A DNA stretch of 64,000 nt, from assembly GCF_003951315.1 (NCBI RefSeq), contig NZ_QLJH01000005.1, positions 139,818 to 203,817 on the forward strand, in the 5' to 3' direction. Of the stretch, positions 10,210 through 20,773 are shown in pieces; the stretch's first letter is position 1; each line of letters begins with the position of its first letter. The DNA is from Sphingomonas sp. S-NIH.Pt15_0812. GTDB lineage: Bacteria; Pseudomonadota; Alphaproteobacteria; Sphingomonadales; Sphingomonadaceae. The notes below the pieces were generated by a model that made no database searches, had not been told where the DNA came from, and was given only the letters and a program-made list of their open reading frames with translations. The position numbers were made by a program, and so were the translations under genes.

Positions 10210-10816
10210 GCCGCCGTTCGACGGCCGCCTCCACCCGATCCAGCACGGCGCGGCTCAGCCGTTCGGCCGCCAGGCCGATCACCGCCCCGGCCAGCACGTC
10301 GCTGACATAATGTTTGCCCCGGCTGGGTTGCAGCGCCGCCACGCCCGCCGCCGCCAGCCGCGCGGGGATCGCCGCACGGCCATGGCCGGCCGCGATCGCC
10401 TCCGCCACCGCGACCGCACCGGCGGTATGCCCCGACGGAAACGAGTTGAGCGAGGGGTCGTCCGCACCGTCCCCCTTGCCGGCATGATAGCCATGCTTCA
10501 ACGCGCGCGCCGGCCGGGTGCGGTCGATGCTGCTTTTCAGCACCGTCTTCACCGCCGTCGCCAACAGATGGCTGGCGAGCATCCGCGATCCGGTCCGCGC
10601 GATTGGCCTGCGCCTTGACAGCAATCCGACCAATATCGTGCCGGCCGACAGCGCGATCAGCGGCGGCTGGTCAGCCAGTTCCGTCAACTTCCCCGCCGCC
10701 CGCAGGACCGGCCCGTCGTCGCGCCGCGCCGCCTCATGGGTCACGTCCCGATCGGCCTTTGCCGCCGTCTTCGCCGCTGTCTTACCCTTGCCCATGTCAG
10801 CCTCGTTCTGGTTCAT
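10184..10816 (-). CDS. PAP2-family phosphatase
   Basis: 210 residues from ATG 10816 (MNQNEADMGKGKTAAKTAAK); a second ATG at 10795 is possible. Phosphatidic-acid-phosphatase motifs are in order: KSSIDRTRPARA near residue 115, FPSGHTAGAVAVAEA and SRGKHYVSDVLAGAVIG, which supply the catalytic His and acid residues. A Lys/Ala-rich N-terminal segment precedes the membrane region. The family removes phosphate from lipid phosphates such as undecaprenyl or phosphatidyl phosphates at the inner membrane. It is convergent with the secreted hypothetical gene, overlapping by 26 bases, and divergent from trmB. Confidence 0.88.
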   Translation of the reverse strand: MNQNEADMGKGKTAAKTAAKADRDVTHEAARRDDGPVLRAAGKLTELADQPPLIALSAGTILVGLLSRRRPIARTGSRMLASHLLATAVKTVLKSSIDRTRPARALKHGYHAGKGDGADDPSLNSFPSGHTAGAVAVAEAIAAGHGRAAIPARLAAAGVAALQPSRGKHYVSDVLAGAVIGLAAERLSRAVLDRVEAAVERRLTPSAPRS

Positions 10817-10877
10817 GGACTCGAACGGACCGTCTGCCGCTTTGCTCCGGCGTCGACCGGCGTTAAGGCCGCGCGCC

Positions 10878-11558
10878 ATGACCGAACCCACCACCATCCG
10901 CCGCCTCTATGGCCGGCGACAGGGCCACAAGCTGCGCCAGGGCCAGTCCGCGCTCGTCGAGGACCTGCTGCCCCGGCTTTCCATCGCCGATGACGGCCCG
11001 CTCGACGCCCGGACGCTGTTCGGCGACGATCGTCCGCTGGAACTGGAGATCGGCTTCGGCGGCGGCGAGCATCTCGCCGGCCAGGCGACCATGCGTCCCG
11101 ATCACGGCTTTATCGGCTGCGAGCCGTTCCTGAACGGCGTGGTCGGCGCGCTCAACCATATCCGCGACGGCGCGCTCGACAATGTCCGGCTACACATGGG
11201 GGATGCGCTGGAGGTGATCGAGCGGCTGCCCGACGCTTCGCTGGAGCGCGTCTACCTCCTCCACCCCGATCCCTGGCGCAAGGCGCGCCATGCCAAGCGG
11301 CGCATGGTCAATCACGGCCCGCTCGACCTGATCGCCGCCAAGCTGAAGCCGGGCGCGGAGTTCCGGCTGGGGACGGACGACCCGACCTATTGCCGCTGGT
11401 CGATGATGGTCATGAACCAGCGCCACGACTTCACCTGGCTGGCCCAGACGCCGCAGGATTTCCTGACCCGCCCCGACGACTGGCCGGAGACCCGCTACGA
11501 ACGCAAGGCGCGGCGGCAGGGGCATGAGGTCTGGTATTTCAGGTATACTCGGGTGTGA
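10878..11558 (+). CDS. trmB: tRNA (guanine-N7-)-methyltransferase
   Basis: 226 residues from ATG 10878 (MTEPTTIRRLYGRRQGHKLR). The SAM-binding motif LELEIGFGGGEHLA is followed by GCEPFLNGVVGAL, then YLLHPDPWRKARHAKRR, the conserved HPDPW segment, and RLGTDDPTYCRWSM near the end. The enzyme methylates G46 of tRNAs. The open frame runs upstream to 10518, but that portion is antisense to the PAP2 gene. A GC-rich hairpin shared with the convergent Lrp-family gene follows. Confidence 0.95.
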   Translation: MTEPTTIRRLYGRRQGHKLRQGQSALVEDLLPRLSIADDGPLDARTLFGDDRPLELEIGFGGGEHLAGQATMRPDHGFIGCEPFLNGVVGALNHIRDGALDNVRLHMGDALEVIERLPDASLERVYLLHPDPWRKARHAKRRMVNHGPLDLIAAKLKPGAEFRLGTDDPTYCRWSMMVMNQRHDFTWLAQTPQDFLTRPDDWPETRYERKARRQGHEVWYFRYTRV

Positions 11559-11564
11559 CGAGCA

Positions 11565-11607
11565 GCCCGGCGGGATGGGCGTTCACGATCCGAGCATCCC
11601 GCCGGGC
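11565..11607. terminator. Bidirectional hairpin between trmB and the Lrp gene
   Basis: Arms 11565-11577 (GCCCGGCGGGATG) and 11595-11607 pair over 13 bp with a 17-base loop. The right arm is inside the last codons of the Lrp gene. There is no T-run on either side, so it may be Rho-assisted or simply structural. Confidence 0.4.
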
Positions 11608-12068
11608 AGCCGAGGCTTCACCACCTCGCGCAGCACGAAGCCCGACTCCATCCGAGTCACGCCGGGCAAGTGCGACAGTTCCTCACGATGCACTTCGGCG
11701 AAATGCGACAGGTCGCGGGTGCGCACGGTCACCAGATAATCGTCCATCCCGCTCATCAGATCGCAGCGCACGACCGAGGGGCTGGCGCTCACCGCCGCCT
11801 CGAAGGCCTCCAGCACTTCCTTGCGCTGGCTTTCCAGCGTCATCTTGATGTGGACGATCGTGGGATAGCCCAAAGCGGCATGATCGAGCTGGGCGGCATA
11901 GCCCGCGATCACACCTCGATCCTCCAGCACCCGCAAACGGCGCGCGATCGCGGTCGCGGACCGACCGATCGCTTCGGCCAGCGCGAAGGAGGTGGCACGG
12001 CCATTCTCGATCAGCAGCGACAGCAACTTGCGGTCGACCTGATCCAGCGATTGGGATTCGAGCGTCAT
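11583..12068 (-). CDS. Lrp/AsnC-family transcriptional regulator
   Basis: 161 residues. The N-terminal winged helix-turn-helix (LDQVDRKLLSLLIENGRATS, then IGRSATAIARRLRVLEDRGV) is followed by an effector-binding RAM domain (VVRCDLMSGMDDYLVTVRTRD). It is divergent from the alanine dehydrogenase gene, with 115 bases between starts. Regulators of this family commonly control the adjacent ald gene in response to alanine, so local control of ald is the obvious inference. Confidence 0.92.
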   Translation of the reverse strand: MTLESQSLDQVDRKLLSLLIENGRATSFALAEAIGRSATAIARRLRVLEDRGVIAGYAAQLDHAALGYPTIVHIKMTLESQRKEVLEAFEAAVSASPSVVRCDLMSGMDDYLVTVRTRDLSHFAEVHREELSHLPGVTRMESGFVLREVVKPRLPGGMLGS

Positions 12069-12183
12069 CGCCGCCTATGATAGTGGAAACCAGCATCCAC
12101 CGGCAAGCTCGCGGACAAGTTCGCCGGGAAATGGCGCGGGCAGCTGCGCTATGGTGCGTCAAACATCCATGGAGAGTTGCGAC

Positions 12184-13269
<1,086 letters not shown>

Positions 13270-13352
13270 TCTGCTTCGAAGGCTGATCGAGGGGGCGGCA
13301 TCCCAGAATGTCGCCCTTCCTTGCGGCAAAGTGCGCTAACGATAACCAGTTG

Positions 13353-13368
13353 CATTAGCTTATTAATG
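13353..13368. promoter_or_regulatory. Inverted repeat before the siderophore receptor gene
   Basis: CATTA-N6-TAATG lies in an AT-rich patch 35 bases before the receptor ATG. Its place suggests an operator, possibly for iron control, but it does not clearly match a Fur box, so the regulator is unknown. Confidence 0.35.
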
Positions 13369-13402
13369 TCTCTAGCGATCCCTGCAAAGGGAGCTATTGA
13401 TA

Positions 13403-15508
13403 ATGAACCTTGTTCTCGGCCTGCTGGCCTCTGCCGCCATGACCGCTTCGGCTGCGGAAGAGCCGCAACGTGGAACGGCCGCCACCGCCAATGACGAGAT
13501 CGTCGTCACCGGCGCGCAGACGGCGGGCAGCGACGACTATACGATCGACGGCCAGACCACCGCGACACGTCTGCCGCTCAGCCTGCGCGAGACGCCGCAA
13601 TCGGTCAGCGTCGTCACGCGGGCGCAGATCCAGGACTTCCAACTCAACGACGTCAATGCGCTGCTCGCCTCGGTGCCGGGCGTGACCGTGCAATTCTCCG
13701 ATACCGACCGCGTCTATTATTCGGCGCGGGGCTTCGACATCCAGACTTTCCAGATCGACGGCATTGGCGTGCCCTTCGCCTTTGGCATCCAGACCGGTTC
13801 GATCGACACCGCCATCTACGACCATATTGAGGTGCTGCGCGGCGCGCCGGGGCTCTTGTCCTCCACCGGCAATCCGGCGGCGGTGGTCAACTTCATCCGC
13901 AAGCGCCCGACCCGCGATCTGCAAGCCTCGGCCAGCGCGCAATATGGTTCCTATGACGCGCTGCGGCTGGAAAGCGACGTCAGCGTCCCGCTGACCCAGA
14001 ACGGTAGCATCCGGGCGCGCGCGGTCGGCGTCTATTCCGATGCCGACAGCTATCTGGCGCGCAACCATCTGCGCCGCTGGACCGGCTATGGCATCGTCGA
14101 GGCGGATCTGGGTCCGGACACGGTGATCAGCGCCGGTTACGGCCATCAGGATCACAAGAGCCGGGGCGCGCTCTGGGGTGCCTTGCCGCTGCTCTACAGC
14201 GACGGCAGCCGCATCGCCTATCGCCGGTCGGACAGCACCGCGCCCGACTGGTCGAGCTGGGGCGTCGTCGACCGCCAGATCTTCGGCGACCTGACGCACA
14301 AGCTGGGTAACGGCTGGATCGCCCGCTTGAGCGCGATCCGCCGCGCGACCGACGAGGACAACCAACTCTTCTACGTCTATGGCAATCCGGACCGGACCAC
14401 GGGGCAAGGGCTGCTCGATTATCCGGGGGCGTTCCGCGCGCCGACCCGGAACCTGACGCTGGAGGGCTATGTCACCGGCCCGGTCACGCTGTTCGGACGA
14501 CAGCATGACGTGATGCTCGGCCTTAATCGCAGCGCGCAGAACTATCGCCAATATTCCAGCTATGGCGCGATCAACCAGCCGGTCAGCCTGCCCGACCTGA
14601 TCGCCGGGCGCGCCGTCCGACCCGACTTCCCCAGCACCTATGACCTGAGCCTGGACCGGCATACCCGTCGCGAGACCGCCTATGGCCTGGTGAGGCTGAG
14701 CCTCGCCGATCCGCTCAAGCTGATGATCGGCGGCAACCTGACCCATGCGACCAGCGCGGGCACGTCCTATGGAACGGCGGTCAATTTCGACAACACCCGC
14801 TTCCTGCCCTTTGTCGGCGCGACGCTGGACGTGACGTCGAGCCTCAGCCTCTATGCCAGCTATGCGACCATCTTCAATCCGCAGACCGAGGTCGACCGGC
14901 TGAACCGGGTGTTGTCGCCGATCCGGGGCGACAATCTGGAGGCGGGCGTCAAGGGCGCATGGTTCGGTGGCCGGCTGAACGCCAGCGCGGCCCTGTTCCA
15001 GACACAGCAGAAGAACACCGCCGCCTATGCCGGCTTCGCCGCCGGTCGCAACTTCTACACCGGGCAGGATGCCAAGTCGCAGGGCGTGGAGCTGGACCTG
15101 GGCGGACAGCTCGCGCCGGGCCTGCAGGTGACGGGCGGCTATACGCTGATGCGCGTCGACGGGCAGGACGGGCAGCCGGTCCGCACCTTCGTGCCGCGCA
15201 ACACCGGCCGGCTGAACGTCAGCTACTCGCCGCCGGCCTTCGACCGGATCAAGCTGGGCGCGGCGCTGCAATATCAGAGCCGCATCTATTATGACGCGAC
15301 CACCGCCACCGGCGTCGCCGCGCGCATCACCCAGGGCGACTATGCGCTGCTCGACCTGCTCGCCAGCTATCGCCTGACCGATCGGGTCGCGGTCAGCGCC
15401 AATCTGCGCAACGTCACCAACAGCCGGTACCTGACCGGCCTGACCTATGACCAGGCCTTTTACGGCGCGCCGCGCACCGTGCTGGGCACCGTCACCTTCC
15501 GCTACTGA
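13403..15508 (+). CDS. TonB-dependent siderophore receptor (FhuE/FpvA-like)
   Basis: 701 residues from ATG 13403, with AAAGGGAG upstream; a TTG six bases earlier is less likely. A short signal peptide (NLVLGLLASAAMTASAAE) precedes TonB-box NDEIVVTGA. The plug domain has LSLRETPQSVSVVTRAQIQD and IEVLRGAPGLLSSTGNPAAV, and NFIRKRPTRD marks the siderophore-receptor group. The barrel ends in VTFRY with a terminal aromatic. It should import a ferric siderophore across the outer membrane. It has no STN extension. It is a single-gene unit followed by a strong terminator. Confidence 0.92.
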   Translation: MNLVLGLLASAAMTASAAEEPQRGTAATANDEIVVTGAQTAGSDDYTIDGQTTATRLPLSLRETPQSVSVVTRAQIQDFQLNDVNALLASVPGVTVQFSDTDRVYYSARGFDIQTFQIDGIGVPFAFGIQTGSIDTAIYDHIEVLRGAPGLLSSTGNPAAVVNFIRKRPTRDLQASASAQYGSYDALRLESDVSVPLTQNGSIRARAVGVYSDADSYLARNHLRRWTGYGIVEADLGPDTVISAGYGHQDHKSRGALWGALPLLYSDGSRIAYRRSDSTAPDWSSWGVVDRQIFGDLTHKLGNGWIARLSAIRRATDEDNQLFYVYGNPDRTTGQGLLDYPGAFRAPTRNLTLEGYVTGPVTLFGRQHDVMLGLNRSAQNYRQYSSYGAINQPVSLPDLIAGRAVRPDFPSTYDLSLDRHTRRETAYGLVRLSLADPLKLMIGGNLTHATSAGTSYGTAVNFDNTRFLPFVGATLDVTSSLSLYASYATIFNPQTEVDRLNRVLSPIRGDNLEAGVKGAWFGGRLNASAALFQTQQKNTAAYAGFAAGRNFYTGQDAKSQGVELDLGGQLAPGLQVTGGYTLMRVDGQDGQPVRTFVPRNTGRLNVSYSPPAFDRIKLGAALQYQSRIYYDATTATGVAARITQGDYALLDLLASYRLTDRVAVSANLRNVTNSRYLTGLTYDQAFYGAPRTVLGTVTFRY

Positions 15509-15514
15509 CCAATG

Positions 15515-15551
15515 CGCCAGCCGGCGTTCCGCAAGGATCGGCCGGCTGGCG
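15515..15551 (+). repeat. GC-rich hairpin after the siderophore receptor
   Basis: Arms 15515-15525 (CGCCAGCCGGC) and 15541-15551 pair over 11 bp with a 15-base loop and no T-run. It lies just before the canonical terminator at 15557-15615 and may add to termination or protect the mRNA end. Confidence 0.5.
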
Positions 15552-15556
15552 TCGGT

Positions 15557-15615
15557 GCCGATCCGGTCCTAGAAACCGGGCGGCAGGGGAACCGGGACCG
15601 GATCGGCGCTTTTTT
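15557..15615 (+). terminator. Strong Rho-independent terminator of the siderophore receptor gene
   Basis: Arms 15557-15569 (GCCGATCCGGTCC) and 15595-15607 pair perfectly over 13 bp, followed by GC and six T (15610-15615). The 25-base loop has its own small CCGG pairing. It isolates the receptor from the following protease gene. Confidence 0.88.
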
Positions 15616-15636
15616 CCCTTGGTACCAAGACGGGGG

Positions 15637-16647
15637 ATGAGAATGCGATACTGGATCATGGGCATGATGGCGACGACGGCGGTGCTGGCGATGCCGGTCG
15701 AGGCGCAGCAACCCCGGGCCCGCACCGCGACCGCCATCTCCGCCGGTGATCGCCAGCAGGGCGCCGCCGCCAATCCGCAGCTGACCGAGGAATTCGGCGG
15801 CGCCTATACCGGGCCGCAAGCCGCCTATGTCGAGCGGGTCGGTCGGCGGGTCGCCGTCGAGTCCGGCCTGTCCAATGCCGGCCGCGATTTCACGGTGACG
15901 ACGCTGGATTCACCGATCGAGAACGCCTTCGCCATTCCCGGCGGCTATATCTACATCACCCGGCAGTTGCTCGGCCTGATGAACTCGGAGGCGGAACTGG
16001 CCTCGGTGCTGGGGCATGAGGTCGGGCATGTCGCCGCGCGTCATGCCGCCGGCCGCAACACCCGCTCGACGATCGGCGCTTTGCTGGCGGCGGGCGCGGG
16101 GATCGCCACGGGCAGCGACATCGCCAGCCGCGTCGTCGGCACCGGCGCGCAACTCTATACGCTGCGCTACGGCCGCAACCAGGAATATGAGGCAGATGCG
16201 CTGGGCGTGCGCTACATGACCGCCGCCGGCTATGATCCCTATGCCGCCGCCGACATATTGAGCGCGCTCGATGCGTCCTCCGGCCTGTCGGCGCAGGCCG
16301 CCGGGACCGCCGGCCGCTCGGTGCCGACCTGGGCCTCGACCCATCCCAATGGCGCGGATCGGGTGCGCCGCGCGGCTCAACTCGCCGCAGCGACCGGAAA
16401 GCCGGAAACCGCGCCCGCGCAGGACACGCGCTTCCTGCGGATGCTCGATGGCCTGCCCTATGGCAAGGACAGCGACCGTCAGGTGATCCGGGTCGTCACG
16501 GTCGGCCCGCGGGACAGCGTCACTTCGCTTTCGGCGCGCATGGCGGTCCCGCAGCTGAAGCGCGAGCGCTTCCTGACGCTCAACGGCCTGTCGGCCGAGC
16601 AGCCGCTGAAACCCGGCACGCTGGTGAAGCTGGTGGTCGCGCGCTGA
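15637..16647 (+). CDS. M48-family zinc metalloprotease, exported
   Basis: 336 residues from ATG 15637, with GGGGG before it. A signal peptide (MGMMATTAVLAMPVEAQQ) targets the periplasm. The metal site is the HEVGH motif at residues 127-131 with a downstream Glu in NQEYEADALGVRYM. A later ASTHPNGADR motif is typical of the BepA/LoiP branch that works on outer-membrane proteins. The C-terminal ~70 residues (RDSVTSLSARM, FLTLNGLSAEQPLKPGTLVK) look like a LysM-type or DUF-type tail that could bind peptidoglycan. A TTG start at 15619 is possible but weaker. Confidence 0.9.
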   Translation: MRMRYWIMGMMATTAVLAMPVEAQQPRARTATAISAGDRQQGAAANPQLTEEFGGAYTGPQAAYVERVGRRVAVESGLSNAGRDFTVTTLDSPIENAFAIPGGYIYITRQLLGLMNSEAELASVLGHEVGHVAARHAAGRNTRSTIGALLAAGAGIATGSDIASRVVGTGAQLYTLRYGRNQEYEADALGVRYMTAAGYDPYAAADILSALDASSGLSAQAAGTAGRSVPTWASTHPNGADRVRRAAQLAAATGKPETAPAQDTRFLRMLDGLPYGKDSDRQVIRVVTVGPRDSVTSLSARMAVPQLKRERFLTLNGLSAEQPLKPGTLVKLVVAR

Positions 16648-16765
16648 CCGGCCCGACGCGTCGTCCCCGGCCTTCTACGACCATTATTCCGCCCGCCGGC
16701 GCTGGTCCCGCCGGAATAGGTCGGATAGGATGACGTAAATAGATATTTTCCGGGGAGGATTTCCG

Positions 16766-18184
16766 ATGCGTACCGCCTTTGCCCTGGCCGCGCTTGCCAT
16801 GACCACCGCGATCCCCGTCCTGGCGCAGGAGGCGACGCCGCCCCAGGTCCGCATCGACACCGGCACGCTGCGTGGCGGCAGCGCGGCCGGGGTGGTGTCG
16901 TTCAAGGGCATCCCCTTCGCCGCGCCGCCGGTCGGGCCGCTGCGCTGGCGTGCGCCACAGCCGGCGGCCTCCTGGTCGGGGGAGCGCGACGCCACCCGCT
17001 ACGGCCATGACTGCATGCAGCTCCCCTTCCCCAGCGACGCCGCGCCGCTCGGCACGCCGCCGGCGGAGGACTGCCTCTACGCCAATGTCTGGAAACCGAC
17101 CGGTGCGAAGGCCAAGCTGCCGGTGATGGTCTGGATCTATGGCGGCGGCTTCGTCAATGGCGGCTCGTCGCCGCCGACCTATTTGGGGGCGGACCTGGCC
17201 CGACAGGGCATCATGGTGGTCAGCTTCAATTATCGCCTGGGCCGGTTCGGCGCCTTTGCCCATCCAGCACTGACACGCGCCAAGGCCGATGGCCCCTATC
17301 TGGGCAATTACGGCTATCTCGACCAGATCGCCGCGCTACGCTGGGTCCGGCGCAACATCGCCGCTTTTGGTGGCGATCCGGACAATGTGACGATCATCGG
17401 CGAGAGTGCGGGCGGCATGTCGGTCCACAATTTGCTCACCTCGCCACTGCTGATGAGGGAGCCCAAGGGCGCGGCCCTGTTCCACAAGGCGGTGATCCAG
17501 TCGGGCGGCCCCGGCACCACCCCCGGCCCCAGCCTGGCGGAAGCCGAGGCGATCGGCGTCGCCTTCGCCACGGCCAAGGGGATCGCCGCCGACGACCCGC
17601 AGGCGCTGGCGAAGCTGCGCGCGCTGCCGGCGGAGGCGGTGGTCGATGGCCTCAACCTGGCCGCCATGGCCCCGCCACCGGGCCAGCCGCGCACCTATAG
17701 CGGTCCGATCGTCGACGGACTGATCACCACCGTTCCCAGCACCGCCTATGCCAGCGGCCGCTTCCGGCAGGTGCCCATCATGCTGGGCGCGACCAGTGCC
17801 GATATCGGCGGACCGAACGGCTATATGATCGCAGGCGCGCGCAGCACGGCGGCGCAACTGGCGGCGCGGGGCGTGCCGACCTATTATTACCGCTTCTCCT
17901 ATGTCGCGTCGTCGGTACGCACGCCGGAGACGCAGGGCGCCGGGCACGCCACCGACATCCCCTTCTTCTTCGATACCGCCGCGATCAAATATGGTGCGGC
18001 GACCAGCGCGACGGACCGGGCGGCGGGCAGGACCGCCAGCGCCTATCTAGTCCAGTTCGTCCGCACCGGAAACCCTGCCACCCCCGCCCTGCCCGCCTGG
18101 TCGGCCTATAGCGCCACGCAGCCGCAGATGCTGGACCTCGACGCGCAGGGCGGTGCGCATTTGGTCCGGGACACCGCCCCATAA
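16766..18184 (+). CDS. Carboxylesterase, type B family, exported
   Basis: 472 residues, preceded by GGGGAGGA. A signal peptide (AFALAALAMTTAIPVLAQE) is followed by the alpha/beta-hydrolase family opening GVVSFKGIPFAAPPVGPLRW. EDCLYANVW and the oxyanion region VWIYGGGFVNGGS come next, with the nucleophile Ser in IIGESAGGMSVH near residue 215 and the catalytic His region in GAGHATDIPFFF. The protein is somewhat shorter than many members (about 500-550), with a compact middle. The ester substrate is unknown. It lies between the M48 protease and the GGDEF-EAL gene, with no evident operon. Confidence 0.9.
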   Translation: MRTAFALAALAMTTAIPVLAQEATPPQVRIDTGTLRGGSAAGVVSFKGIPFAAPPVGPLRWRAPQPAASWSGERDATRYGHDCMQLPFPSDAAPLGTPPAEDCLYANVWKPTGAKAKLPVMVWIYGGGFVNGGSSPPTYLGADLARQGIMVVSFNYRLGRFGAFAHPALTRAKADGPYLGNYGYLDQIAALRWVRRNIAAFGGDPDNVTIIGESAGGMSVHNLLTSPLLMREPKGAALFHKAVIQSGGPGTTPGPSLAEAEAIGVAFATAKGIAADDPQALAKLRALPAEAVVDGLNLAAMAPPPGQPRTYSGPIVDGLITTVPSTAYASGRFRQVPIMLGATSADIGGPNGYMIAGARSTAAQLAARGVPTYYYRFSYVASSVRTPETQGAGHATDIPFFFDTAAIKYGAATSATDRAAGRTASAYLVQFVRTGNPATPALPAWSAYSATQPQMLDLDAQGGAHLVRDTAP

Positions 18185-18227
18185 CGGGAATGAAGCCGGT
18201 AACATCCTTGCGTCCAATTGAACCATT

Positions 18228-18259
18228 TTGACTATCTTGTTCACCTAACTCCCTATAAT
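18228..18259 (+). promoter_or_regulatory. Candidate promoter of the GGDEF-EAL gene
   Basis: TTGACT at 18228 and a perfect TATAAT at 18254 lie in an AT-rich patch 55 bases before the chosen start. The 20-base spacer is longer than the ideal 17, so the -35 assignment is uncertain. Confidence 0.35.
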
Positions 18260-18313
18260 ACATGTGGTTTGAGGAAAAAGCTGGGCGGGGGCACCGGCGG
18301 TCCGAGGGCGCTG

Positions 18314-20773
18314 ATGCGATTGGGGATGAAGCTCGGCTGGCTTGTGCTGCTCTGGCTGTCGGCCGTGCCTCTCTCGGCGCAAGGACAATCGATCGATCTT
18401 CGCACCCGCCTGTGCGGCACGATCCTGGCCGATGCGGCCGCCCCCATGACGGTACGCCGAGCGACCTATCGTTGCGGCACAGCTGCGCCGACCGCTGCCG
18501 CGCAAGGTTGGCTCTGGCTGCGTCTCGACGCCACCCGATTGCAGGGACTCCAGCCCGGCTGGCGCGTCGCCTTCGACCAGACCCGCTTCCGCAAGGTCGC
18601 GCTTCTGGTCGATACGGTCGAGGGATCGCGCCGGACCGTGCTGGATCATCAGGCGCTGGACGGCCATTGGGCACCGGGCGGTCGCTTGTTCTTCACGATC
18701 AACCAGCCCGGCACGGCCGTGCGCGGCCTGTATCTCGGCTTTGCGGGGATCGATGATCTCTCGCTGATCCGCCGGCTCGACGCGCAACCGGCGGACGGGC
18801 CGGGCTCCACCGACGCGCCCTGGCTATGGATCATGGGCCTGTTCACCGGCACCGTGCTCTCGGCGCTCTGCTATAATCTGGTGATCGGCCCCGTCCGGCA
18901 GCGGGTGCAGCGGCAATGGACCTATCGTCGCTGGTACGTGCTCTGGGCCAGCCTGTCGCTGATCTATGGCCTGATCTGGTCGAACGTCGCCGGCTTCCTG
19001 GCGCCCGGCCTGGTCGGGCCGATGGCGGTGCGGGTCGACTATGTCCTGGTCGGACTGCTGATCGCGGTCGGCAACGGCTTCTTCTTCGCCCTGGTCGATG
19101 AGGAGCGGTTGCCCGCCTGGATGCCGCGCGGGGGGCGGCTGCTCGGATATGCCGGCATCGTGGCGGGCCTGGTCGCCTCGATCGGCGCCCCCGTCCCGCC
19201 GGTGCCGAGCGATCGGGCGCTGAACGTCCTGGCGGGGATCGCCACCTTATGGGTCGGTCTGGCCGGCATGGTCGCGGTGTGGCGGGGCAGCCGGGCGGCG
19301 CGTTTCTACCTGCTCGGCTGGGGACCGGTGATCGCGATGCTGCTCGCCCGGCTCGGCCGCAATCTGGGATTGGTGCCGAGCAGCGATTCAATCGACATGG
19401 CGACCTTTTCCGCCTTCGCCTTCGAGGCGCTGGTCCTGTCGCTCGCCATTGCCGACCGGTTCGAGCGGTTGCGCCACGAACGCGATCAGGCGCGCACCGC
19501 CCGCGATGTCGAGCGGGCGGAGGCGCGGGCCATCCGTCTGTCGGCGCAGACCGACTTCCTGACCGGGCTGGGCAATCGCCAGCGGTTCCAGCACGATGTC
19601 ACCCGCCTGATCGCCAGCAGCCATGGCTTCACCCTGTATCTGGTGGATATGGATTATCTGAAGCAGGTCAACGACCGGCTGGGCCATGCCGGCGGCGACG
19701 CATTGCTGCGCCAGGTCGGCCGGATGCTGGCCGATGTGGCGGAGGAGCAGGGCGGCTTTGCGGCACGGATCGGCGGCGACGAGTTCGCACTGCTGCTGCG
19801 GGACGACATGATGACCGGTCCCGCCCTCGACCAGGTGCAGGGCGGCACCTGGCACTTCGCCGAGGAACGCGGCGTCATCTCGCTCAGCATCGGCTCGGCG
19901 CGCTTCCCGGAGGATGCGGACACGCCCGACCTGCTCTACCAGAATGCCGATCTTGCGCTGTACAAGGCCAAGCGCCTGGGGCGCGGCCGGCATCAATCCT
20001 ACCATCCGCTGCTGCGCGTCGACCGTCGCGCCCAGGCGGCGCTGGCGAACGATGCCGAAGCGGCGTTGCAGAACGGCGAGTTCCGCCTGTTCCTGCAACC
20101 GATCGTCGACCTCGCCTCCCGCCGGGTCGAGGGCCATGAAGCGCTGCTGCGCTGGCAGCATCCGATCTATGGCCTGATGGCGCCGAGCCAGTTCGAAACG
20201 GTCCTGACCAACAGCACGGTCGCACCGCGCATTCAGGCCTGGGTGCTGGAAAGCGCGCTGGCGCATCTGCGCGATGCGAATGGCAGCATCGGCCGGCTGG
20301 GCGTCAACTTCACCTCGCTGCAACTCGCCGAACCCGGCGCGGCGCGGCGGGTGCTCGACCGACTGGCGCATCATGGCGTGGCACCGGGCCTACTCTGCGT
20401 CGAGGTGACCGAGAGCGTGATGCTGGATCGCGGCGCGGAGGCGGTGGTCCAGACGCTGCACGAGCTGAGCGCGGCCGGCATCAAGCTGGCGCTCGACGAT
20501 TTCGGCACCGGCTTCGCCTCGCTGATCCATCTGCGTCGCCTGCCGATCGACACGATCAAGATCGACCGATCCTTTACCGCCGGCGTCGTGGAGGACGATC
20601 AGGGCGCTGCCGCGATAATCCATGCGATTGTCAGCCTGGGCGACGACCTGGGCAAGGCGGTGGTGGCGGAGGGGGTCGAGACCGAGGCGCAGGCGGTGGC
20701 CCTGCGCGCGCTGGGGTGCCGGCTGGGTCAGGGCTATCTCTATGGAATGCCCCGCGCCGCCGCCGCTGCCTGA
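18314..20773 (+). CDS. Membrane diguanylate cyclase/phosphodiesterase (7TM-type + GGDEF + EAL)
   Basis: 819 residues from ATG 18314. A signal-like segment (LGWLVLLWLSAVPLSAQGQ) precedes an extracytoplasmic domain of about 150 residues and seven or so membrane spans (7TMR-DISM-like). The GGDEF domain has an intact IGGDEFALL near residue 486. The EAL domain has GHEALLRWQHP near residue 606, with NFTSLQL, VEVTESVML, LDDFGTGFASL and AEGVETEAQ. Metal and catalytic residues of both domains appear present, so it may both make and break cyclic di-GMP under control of a periplasmic ligand. A 32-residue upstream extension in the same frame is not family-like. Confidence 0.92.
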   Translation: MRLGMKLGWLVLLWLSAVPLSAQGQSIDLRTRLCGTILADAAAPMTVRRATYRCGTAAPTAAAQGWLWLRLDATRLQGLQPGWRVAFDQTRFRKVALLVDTVEGSRRTVLDHQALDGHWAPGGRLFFTINQPGTAVRGLYLGFAGIDDLSLIRRLDAQPADGPGSTDAPWLWIMGLFTGTVLSALCYNLVIGPVRQRVQRQWTYRRWYVLWASLSLIYGLIWSNVAGFLAPGLVGPMAVRVDYVLVGLLIAVGNGFFFALVDEERLPAWMPRGGRLLGYAGIVAGLVASIGAPVPPVPSDRALNVLAGIATLWVGLAGMVAVWRGSRAARFYLLGWGPVIAMLLARLGRNLGLVPSSDSIDMATFSAFAFEALVLSLAIADRFERLRHERDQARTARDVERAEARAIRLSAQTDFLTGLGNRQRFQHDVTRLIASSHGFTLYLVDMDYLKQVNDRLGHAGGDALLRQVGRMLADVAEEQGGFAARIGGDEFALLLRDDMMTGPALDQVQGGTWHFAEERGVISLSIGSARFPEDADTPDLLYQNADLALYKAKRLGRGRHQSYHPLLRVDRRAQAALANDAEAALQNGEFRLFLQPIVDLASRRVEGHEALLRWQHPIYGLMAPSQFETVLTNSTVAPRIQAWVLESALAHLRDANGSIGRLGVNFTSLQLAEPGAARRVLDRLAHHGVAPGLLCVEVTESVMLDRGAEAVVQTLHELSAAGIKLALDDFGTGFASLIHLRRLPIDTIKIDRSFTAGVVEDDQGAAAIIHAIVSLGDDLGKAVVAEGVETEAQAVALRALGCRLGQGYLYGMPRAAAAA

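Noticed and set aside
13353..13368. Fur box before the siderophore receptor
   Set aside because: The inverted repeat CATTA-N6-TAATG does not match the GATAAT-type hexamer pattern well enough to name the regulator.
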